This document shows positions 1 through 3,998 of a stretch of DNA of 7,402 bases, piece after piece. Below the pieces are notes generated by a model that was not told where the DNA came from, searched no databases, and saw only the letters and a program-made list of their open reading frames with translations. The translations under genes and the position numbers were made by a program. Source of the stretch: Gammaproteobacteria bacterium (lineage in GTDB: Bacteria; Pseudomonadota; Gammaproteobacteria; Chromatiales; Sedimenticolaceae); contig JAGRHB010000092.1 in the NCBI GenBank assembly GCA_020445245.1, forward strand, positions 1-7,402, written 5' to 3'. The stretch's first letter is position 1. Every line of letters starts with the position of its first letter.

Positions 1-462
1 GAAGACCACGACCTGCGCTACAACCGCGCCCTGTATATCGTCGAACTCGGGGATTTCGAGGGTATGGAGCGGGATCTGCGGCGCCTGCTCGACGAGGATC
101 CGGACCATGCGGACGCATTGAATGCGCTGGGCTATACGCTGGCCGATCGCAACGAGCGCCTGGATGAGGCGTTTGCCCTGGTCTCCCGTGCGCTGAAGCT
201 GCGTCCTGACAGTCCGGCAGTACTCGACAGCATGGGCTGGGTGCTCTATCGGCAGGGCGACCTGGAGCAGGCCGCGGTCTACCTGCGGCGCGCCCTCGAC
301 CTCAGCCAGGATGACGAGATCGCGGCCCATCTCGGCGAGGTGCTTTGGGTGAGTGGCAAGCAGGCGGACGCCAGGACGGTGTGGCGCCAGGCGCTCGGAC
401 ATGCACCCGACAGCGACAAGATCCGTGCGGTCGTGGAGAGGCTGCAGGCCGGTCTGAAATGA
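1..462 (+). CDS. TPR-repeat protein, C-terminal part (5' end outside window)
   Basis: The reading frame is open from base 1, so this is the last 153 residues of a longer protein; the ATG at 64 is most likely internal. At least three consecutive tetratricopeptide repeats are visible, at about visible residues 37-72, 73-106 and 107-139, each with the usual small and aromatic positions (for example ALNALGYTLAD, VLDSMGWVLYRQGDLEQA). TPR arrays form helical scaffolds for protein-protein contacts and have no catalytic residues. In Pseudomonas-type genomes a large TPR protein lies just upstream of lolB and ispE, and this is probably that gene. Here its TGA overlaps the ispE ATG, with no lolB between them. 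Its N-terminus, and therefore any signal peptide or lipobox, cannot be seen. Family assignment is firm; the cellular role is unknown. Confidence 0.85.
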   Translation, partial: EDHDLRYNRALYIVELGDFEGMERDLRRLLDEDPDHADALNALGYTLADRNERLDEAFALVSRALKLRPDSPAVLDSMGWVLYRQGDLEQAAVYLRRALDLSQDDEIAAHLGEVLWVSGKQADARTVWRQALGHAPDSDKIRAVVERLQAGLK

Positions 463-1292
463 CCGGGGCCGCCTGGCCCGCCCCGGCCAAGCTGAACCTG
501 ATGCTGCGCGTCGTCGGCCGCCGGCCGGACGGTTACCATCTTCTGCAGACCGTGTTTCAGTTCATCGACCTTTGCGATGAACTGTCGTTCCGCGTGCGCG
601 CCGATGGGGAAGTGCGGCGGATCAACGAGGTGCCGGGCGTCCCGGCACACGATGACCTGACACTCCGTGCCGCCAATCTGCTGCGCAACGAAACCGGGTG
701 CAAGGCCGGAGCTGACATCCGGGTGGAAAAACGTATCCCCCTGGGTGGCGGCCTGGGGGGCGGCAGTTCCGATGCGGCTACCGTCCTGGTCGCGCTGAAC
801 CACTTGTGGGGCTGTGGTCTGGAACGCTCCCAGCTCATGCGTCTTGGTCTGCAGCTCGGCGCTGATGTGCCGATTTTCATTCACGGACACGCCGCCTGGG
901 CTGAAGGCGTGGGTGAGCAGTTCACCGACATCGAGCCGGCTACGCCGTATTATCTGCTGCTCGCGCCGGCGACCCGGGTGGATACCGGCAAGATCTTCCA
1001 AGACCCGGAATTGACAAGGAATTCTTCCAGAATCACAATACGCGACTTTCTCGCCGGGGCGCATGGCAACGACTGTCTTGCGGTGGTGAAGCGGCGCTAC
1101 CCGGAAGTCGCTGCCGCCTATGGCTGGTTGGCGGACAGGGCCGAGGCGAGGCTTACCGGGACCGGCGCCTGCCTGTTCGCCGCCTGTGAATCGCAAGCCG
1201 CGGCCGACGAATTGTGGCGGCAACGGCCTGTGGGTGTAGATGGTTTCGTCGTCCGTGGGGTGAACCGTTCGCCTCTGCTCGACGCGTGCTGA
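459..1292 (+). CDS. ispE: 4-diphosphocytidyl-2-C-methyl-D-erythritol kinase
   Basis: IspE phosphorylates the 2-hydroxyl of CDP-methylerythritol with ATP, the fourth step of the cytosolic MEP pathway to isopentenyl diphosphate. The 277-residue product begins MTGAAWPAPAKLNL, close to the family length of about 280. GHMP-kinase features are present: the PAKLNL start with Lys11, RRPDGYHLLQT (21-31) with His27, the glycine-rich ATP loop LGGGLGGGSSDAATV (95-109), GADVPIF with the expected catalytic Asp136, and the C-terminal GTGACLFA motif (234-241). The frame stays open back to ATG 345, but that extension lies inside the TPR gene and precedes the conserved N-terminus, so ATG 459 is chosen. It overlaps the upstream TGA (ATGA) and has no good Shine-Dalgarno of its own, which points to translational coupling. 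tRNA-Gln follows 25 bases after the stop. Confidence 0.96.
   Translation: MTGAAWPAPAKLNLMLRVVGRRPDGYHLLQTVFQFIDLCDELSFRVRADGEVRRINEVPGVPAHDDLTLRAANLLRNETGCKAGADIRVEKRIPLGGGLGGGSSDAATVLVALNHLWGCGLERSQLMRLGLQLGADVPIFIHGHAAWAEGVGEQFTDIEPATPYYLLLAPATRVDTGKIFQDPELTRNSSRITIRDFLAGAHGNDCLAVVKRRYPEVAAAYGWLADRAEARLTGTGACLFAACESQAAADELWRQRPVGVDGFVVRGVNRSPLLDAC
1011..1039 (+). promoter_or_regulatory. Candidate sigma-70 promoter inside ispE
   Basis: A perfect -35 hexamer TTGACA (1011-1016) is followed after 17 bases by CACAAT (1034-1039), a 4/6 match to the -10 consensus. It lies in an AT-rich patch of an otherwise GC-rich gene, about 280 bases before tRNA-Gln and 510 before prs, so it could drive both. 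The patch also encodes a stretch of IspE (about residues 185-195), so the match may be fortuitous. Confidence 0.35.
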
Positions 1293-1317
1293 CCAGTACG
1301 GGTGAAAAGTATTTTTT

Positions 1318-1393
1318 TGGGGCGTGGCCAAGTGGTTAAGGCACCGGACTTTGACTCCGGCACTCGTAGGTTCGAATCCTACCGCCCCAGCCA
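1318..1393 (+). tRNA. tRNA-Gln, anticodon UUG, CCA encoded
   Basis: A complete 76-base cloverleaf can be folded by hand. The 7-bp acceptor stem is TGGGGCG (1318-1324) with CGCCCCA (1383-1389). The anticodon stem CCGGA/TCCGG encloses loop CTTTGAC with anticodon TTG at 1351-1353. The T arm is GTAGG-TTCGAAT-CCTAC (1366-1382). The discriminator G1390 is followed by an encoded CCA (1391-1393). The U1-A72 pair and overall sequence match bacterial glutamine tRNAs, and UUG reads CAA and, by wobble, CAG. The position between ispE and prs is a known arrangement in gammaproteobacteria. Only 25 bases separate it from the ispE stop and no terminator intervenes, so co-transcription and processing are likely. 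Confidence 0.97.
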
Positions 1394-1419
1394 AGTTGAA
1401 AGAGGCCGCGTGGCGGCCG
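1375..1419 (+). repeat. Direct repeat, copy 1 (tRNA-Gln 3' end plus downstream flank)
   Basis: These 45 bases match 1485-1529 at 44 positions; the only difference is G1395 versus A1505. Copy 1 begins in the T loop and covers the 3' strands of the T and acceptor stems, the discriminator and CCA, then 26 bases downstream. It ends in a small GC hairpin (GGCCGC-GTG-GCGGCC, 1404-1418) without a T tract. Confidence 0.95.
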
Positions 1420-1435
1420 GGCGCCGAGGGTGCAT

Positions 1436-1496
1436 GGCGGTAGGATGAGAACCGTAAGGTTCGACGTAGGCGCGCAGTCCGAGTAATCCTACCGCC
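1436..1496. repeat. Palindromic element with internal hairpin
   Basis: GGCGGTAGGAT (1436-1446) is the exact reverse complement of ATCCTACCGCC (1486-1496), giving an 11-bp stem. Inside it lies a second hairpin, GAACC-GTAA-GGTTC (1449-1462). The right arm is part of repeat copy 2, so the left arm is also complementary to the 3' strand of the real tRNA-Gln (1376-1386). As RNA it could fold on itself or pair with the tRNA end. Confidence 0.85.
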
Positions 1497-1529
1497 CCAG
1501 CCAAATTGAAAGAGGCCGCGTGGCGGCCG
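1485..1529 (+). repeat. Direct repeat, copy 2 (pseudo-tRNA 3' end)
   Basis: This copy lies exactly 110 bases after copy 1 and is 44/45 identical. It carries the T-stem and acceptor 3' strands, discriminator G and CCA of tRNA-Gln, but no matching 5' half of a tRNA that could fold. It is therefore a tRNA fragment and not a second tRNA gene. The trailing GC hairpin is repeated at 1514-1528. Confidence 0.95.
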
Positions 1530-1549
1530 CCGATTAGTGACGGGAGTCC

Positions 1550-2506
1550 ATGGTGTCTACCAGCGGGATGATGGTTTTTTCGGGAAACGCCAACCCGCAG
1601 CTGTCCACGGACATCGCGAGTTATCTCGATATTCCGCTGGGAAAGGCCGCAGTCGGCCAGTTCAGCGATGGCGAGACCATGGTGGAGATCCAGGAAAACG
1701 TCCGCGGGCGTGACGTTTTCGTGGTTCAGCCGACCTGTGAACCGACCAACGACAACCTGATGGAGTTGCTGGTGATGATCGACGCGCTGCGTTGGTCTTC
1801 GGTGCGACGGGTGACGGCGGTGATCCCCTATTTCGGCTATGCGCGCCAGGATCGGCGTCCGCGATCGGCGCGCGTGCCGATCACTGCACGCCTGGCCGCT
1901 AAAATGATCGGAACGGCAGGTGCGGACCGGGTCTTGACCATGGACCTGCATGCGGACCAGATCCAGGGTTTCTTCGATATTCCGGTCGACAACGTCTACG
2001 CGTCGCCGATCCTTCTGGGCGACGTGTGGCGCCAGAAGTACCCGGATCTGATGGTGGTGTCACCGGATGTCGGCGGTGTGGTGCGCGCCCGGGCGCTGGC
2101 CAAGCGCCTCGACGATGCGGACCTCGCGATCATTGACAAGCGGCGACCGAAGGCCAATGTGGCCCAGGTGATGAACATCATCGGTGACGTCGAAGGCCGT
2201 ACCTGTGTGCTGGTCGATGACCTGGTCGATACGGCCGGTACATTATGCAAGGCGGCGGCGGCGCTGAAGGATCATGGGGCATCCAAGGTCGTGGCGTACT
2301 GCACACATGCGGTGTTGTCAGGTCCGGCGGTGACCAATATCGAGTCGTCGAAGCTCGACGAACTGGTGGTTACGAGCACCATCCCGCTGCGTGAAGATGC
2401 TGCAGCCTGCAGCAAGATCCGGCAGCTGTCGATCGCGGGCCTGCTGGCCGAATCGATTCGCCGGATCAACAACGAGGAATCGGTCAGTTCGCTGTTCGTG
2501 GACTGA
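1550..2506 (+). CDS. prs: Ribose-phosphate pyrophosphokinase (PRPP synthase), class I
   Basis: Prs transfers pyrophosphate from ATP to ribose 5-phosphate, making PRPP for purine, pyrimidine, histidine, tryptophan and NAD synthesis in the cytosol. The 318-residue product is close to the E. coli length of 315 and aligns throughout. Visible motifs are FSDGE (38-42), the NDNLMELL region (67-74), [10 protein letters not shown] (94-103), the metal/ATP-binding [11 protein letters not shown] (132-142) with His134, the flexible-loop KRRP (197-200), and the ribose-phosphate loop [10 protein letters not shown] (222-231). The C-terminus carries the conserved [10 protein letters not shown]. The start is slightly uncertain: GGGAG (1542-1546) lies only 3 bases before ATG 1550, while GTG 1553 or the ATGs at 1568 and 1571 would suit the spacing or the family alignment (MxxFxGN) as well. 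The tRNA-fragment duplication lies immediately upstream, so its leader may be structured. Confidence 0.97.
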   Translation: MVSTSGMMVFSGNANPQLSTDIASYLDIPLGKAAVGQFSDGETMVEIQENVRGRDVFVVQPTCEPTNDNLMELLVMIDALRWSSVRRVTAVIPYFGYARQDRRPRSARVPITARLAAKMIGTAGADRVLTMDLHADQIQGFFDIPVDNVYASPILLGDVWRQKYPDLMVVSPDVGGVVRARALAKRLDDADLAIIDKRRPKANVAQVMNIIGDVEGRTCVLVDDLVDTAGTLCKAAAALKDHGASKVVAYCTHAVLSGPAVTNIESSKLDELVVTSTIPLREDAAACSKIRQLSIAGLLAESIRRINNEESVSSLFVD

Positions 2507-2606
2507 CGGTAATCGGGGATATCCCCAAACAAGCGTGTGTTCGGATGGTGCCTGGTCGCGGGCTCCGAACATCTTTAATTAGTGTCTGAAGAGAGAGTAT
2601 CGAGAC
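2507..2606 (+). promoter_or_regulatory. prs-rplY spacer with hairpins and a possible -10 box
   Basis: Two dyads are visible. One is the short palindrome GGGGATATCCCC (2515-2526) just after the prs stop. The other is an 8-bp stem TGTTCGGA (2538-2545) with TCCGAACA (2564-2571) around an 18-base loop, followed by an AT-rich run (2572-2580). That run contains TTTAAT (2574-2579), a 5/6 match to -10, but no good -35 lies 16-18 bases upstream. It could be a weak terminator of prs, an rplY leader structure, or both. A purine-rich GAGAGAG (2591-2597) is the likely rplY ribosome-binding site. Confidence 0.4.
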
Positions 2607-3236
2607 ATGCAGGAAAATTTTGAAATTATTGCAGTGTCCCGTGGCGATCAGGGCAAGGGTGCGAGCCGCCGCCTGCGTCGCGAGGGGATGGTGCCTGGGA
2701 TCATCTATGGTGGAGGCAGGGATCCGGAGATGTTTGCCACACGTCACAACGAGTTGATCCAGCACCTGGACCACGAGGCCTTTTATTCGCACATCCTCAC
2801 TGTGAACGTGGACGGCAAGACGCAGAAGGTGGTCTTGAAGGATCTGCAGCGCCATCCCTCGAAGCCGTTCGTCACACACGTGGACCTGTTGCGCGTCGCC
2901 GAAGGTGACCGCATCAAGATGCACGTGCCGCTGCACTTCCTCAACGAGGCCACCTGCCCCGGCGTCAAGGCCGGCGGCCAGGTATCGCATACCATGTCCG
3001 ACGTCGAGGTTATCTGTGCCGCGAAAGATCTGCCTGAGTACATCGAAGTGGATCTGGGTGGGATGAATATCGGAGATATCGTCCACCTGAGCGACCTGAA
3101 GCTGCCGGAGGGCTTGGCCCTGGTGGCGTTCAGCCACGGTGGAGATCAGGCGGAGCACGATACCGCCGTGGTGTCCATTCATGCGCCGCGTGGTGGTGCT
3201 GTTGAGGGCGAAGAAGGGGCCGAGGCGACGGAATGA
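2607..3236 (+). CDS. rplY: 50S ribosomal protein L25, long CTC-type form
   Basis: L25 binds 5S rRNA in the central protuberance of the large ribosomal subunit. The 209-residue product has the N-terminal L25 domain (about 1-95), with the GKGASRRLRREGMVPGIIYG segment (17-35) and KDLQRHPSKPFVTHVDLL (78-95). A C-terminal CTC beta domain follows (about 98-192; VPLHFLNEATCPGVKAGG, then the VDLGGMNIGDIVHLSDL segment). It ends in an acidic glycine-rich tail (196-209). This is the long form related to general stress protein Ctc, unlike the 94-residue E. coli protein. The order prs-rplY-pth is common in gammaproteobacteria. A GAGAGAG run 9 bases before ATG 2607 supports the start. A hairpin and a strong terminator follow the stop codon. 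Confidence 0.96.
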   Translation: MQENFEIIAVSRGDQGKGASRRLRREGMVPGIIYGGGRDPEMFATRHNELIQHLDHEAFYSHILTVNVDGKTQKVVLKDLQRHPSKPFVTHVDLLRVAEGDRIKMHVPLHFLNEATCPGVKAGGQVSHTMSDVEVICAAKDLPEYIEVDLGGMNIGDIVHLSDLKLPEGLALVAFSHGGDQAEHDTAVVSIHAPRGGAVEGEEGAEATE

Positions 3237-3247
3237 TGATTCCGTCG

Positions 3248-3266
3248 GACCGATAGATCATCGGTC
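3248..3266 (+). repeat. Perfect 7-bp hairpin after rplY
   Basis: GACCGAT (3248-3254) pairs with ATCGGTC (3260-3266) around a 5-base loop, 11 bases after the rplY stop. It has no T tract and is not a terminator by itself. It may stabilise the 3' end of the rplY mRNA ahead of the terminator at 3285. Confidence 0.55.
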
Positions 3267-3284
3267 GTTCTCGATAGTGGAAAG

Positions 3285-3311
3285 CGGCGGCCCAGTGCCG
3301 CCGTTTTTTTT
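3285..3311 (+). terminator. Intrinsic terminator between rplY and pth
   Basis: CGGCGGC (3285-3291) pairs perfectly with GCCGCCG (3297-3303) around loop CCAGT, followed by eight T residues (3304-3311). This is a textbook Rho-independent terminator. The pth Shine-Dalgarno GGAGG begins at 3313, directly behind the T tract, so pth must rely on read-through or on a promoter overlapping the hairpin. Confidence 0.9.
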
Positions 3312-3323
3312 CGGAGGTGTCGG

Positions 3324-3902
3324 GTGCCAGCGATTCAATGCGTCGTGGGTCTGGGCAATCCAGGACCCAAATATGCCGAGACGCGCCACAATGCCGGTTT
3401 CTGGTTCGTCGATGAACTCGCACGCGCGAATGGTGTCGTCCTACGGGCCGAGAACAAGTTTTCCGGTGAACTGGGACGTATGCGGACGTCAGCAGGCGAG
3501 TGTTGGCTGCTTAAGCCTATGACCTACATGAACCACAGTGGCCGCTCGGTCGCTGCCTTGTGCAACTTCTATCGTATCCTGCCCGAGCAGTTGCTGGTGG
3601 TCTATGACGAGCTGGATCTGTCACCGGGCATGGTGCGGCTGAAGACCGGTGGTGGCCACGGAGGCCACAATGGTATGCGAGACATCTGCGAGGCCATCGG
3701 CAGCAAGGATTTCAATCGTCTGCGCATCGGTATTGGCCATCCGGGGCACAAAGAAGCGGTGGTCGGGTACGTGTTGTCACGCCCCGGCAAGAGCGAGCAG
3801 CAGGCGATCGACAATGGCCTGGGCGAGGCGATGCGGCAGTGGGATCTGATCCAGGGCGGTGAGCTTTCCAGGGCGATGAATGCCCTGCACACGGCGACCT
3901 GA
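3324..3902 (+). CDS. pth: Peptidyl-tRNA hydrolase
   Basis: Pth cleaves the ester bond of peptidyl-tRNAs that drop off ribosomes, returning free tRNA; it is cytosolic and essential in most bacteria. The 192-residue product matches the family length. It shows VGLGNPGPKYAETRHNAGF (8-26) with Asn12 and catalytic His22, KPMTYMNHSG (64-73) with Asn70, VVYDELDL (92-99) with Asp95, and GGGHGGHNG (109-117) with Asn116. These correspond to E. coli Asn10, His20, Asn68, Asp93 and Asn114. Translation starts at GTG 3324, set by a strong GGAGG (3313-3317) 6 bases upstream; no ATG gives the conserved N-terminus. The usual partner ychF is not downstream; a terminator and a convergent gene are. Confidence 0.96.
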   Translation: MPAIQCVVGLGNPGPKYAETRHNAGFWFVDELARANGVVLRAENKFSGELGRMRTSAGECWLLKPMTYMNHSGRSVAALCNFYRILPEQLLVVYDELDLSPGMVRLKTGGGHGGHNGMRDICEAIGSKDFNRLRIGIGHPGHKEAVVGYVLSRPGKSEQQAIDNGLGEAMRQWDLIQGGELSRAMNALHTAT

Positions 3903-3954
3903 CGACCGGCGACCTGGTCGCCTGGTGCGGTGCTGCGTCTTGTCGCGGACAAAC

Positions 3955-3991
3955 AAAAACCCCTCCCCGGTCGCCCGGGGAGGGGTTTTTT
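3955..3991. terminator. Bidirectional intrinsic terminator between convergent genes
   Basis: CCCCTCCCCGG (3960-3970) pairs perfectly with CCGGGGAGGGG (3975-3985) around loop TCGC. The stem is flanked by A5 (3955-3959) and T6 (3986-3991), so either strand gives a GC hairpin followed by a U run. It lies between the ends of pth (plus) and the RND gene (minus, stop at 3999-4001) and should serve both. Confidence 0.95.
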
Positions 3992-3998
3992 ATGGTCG

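Larger units (their letters stand above)
1394..1549. other. Gene-free tRNA-prs spacer holding a tRNA-end duplication
   Basis: This 156-base spacer contains no credible gene. It holds the tail of repeat copy 1, a palindromic segment, repeat copy 2, and the prs ribosome-binding region. A 13-codon ORF (1445-1486, ATG to TAA) sits entirely inside the palindrome; it has no visible Shine-Dalgarno and I do not call it a gene. No T-rich intrinsic terminator is seen, so transcription may continue from tRNA-Gln into prs. Confidence 0.8.

Noticed and set aside
345..458. N-terminal extension of ispE from ATG 345
   Set aside because: It lies wholly inside the TPR gene in another frame and precedes the conserved IspE N-terminus; the ATG at 459 gives the family length.
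279..1394. 371-residue minus-strand ORF starting MAGAVGFEPTSAG
   Set aside because: It reads antisense through tRNA-Gln and ispE. The GFEPTS...RCLNHLATP start is the well-known false translation of a tRNA gene's reverse strand.
1404..1418. GC hairpin after tRNA-Gln as an intrinsic terminator
   Set aside because: The 6-bp stem is followed by G/C-rich sequence with no T tract, here and in its copy at 1514-1528.
1445..1486. 13-codon ORF inside the palindrome (MRTVRFDVGAQSE)
   Set aside because: Too short, no Shine-Dalgarno, and its bases are explained by the palindrome and repeat; mentioned only because start and stop coincide with the element's arms.
1428..1503. Possible second tRNA-Gln gene
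   Set aside because: Only the 3' strands match; no 5' acceptor strand, anticodon arm or D arm can be folded, so it is a fragment.
1379..1951. 190-residue minus-strand ORF over the tRNA-prs spacer and prs start
   Set aside because: It is antisense to prs and the repeats, with no domain and no ribosome-binding site that I can see.
2484..3182. 232-residue minus-strand ORF opposite rplY
   Set aside because: It is antisense to a clearly conserved ribosomal protein gene and shows no recognisable domain.
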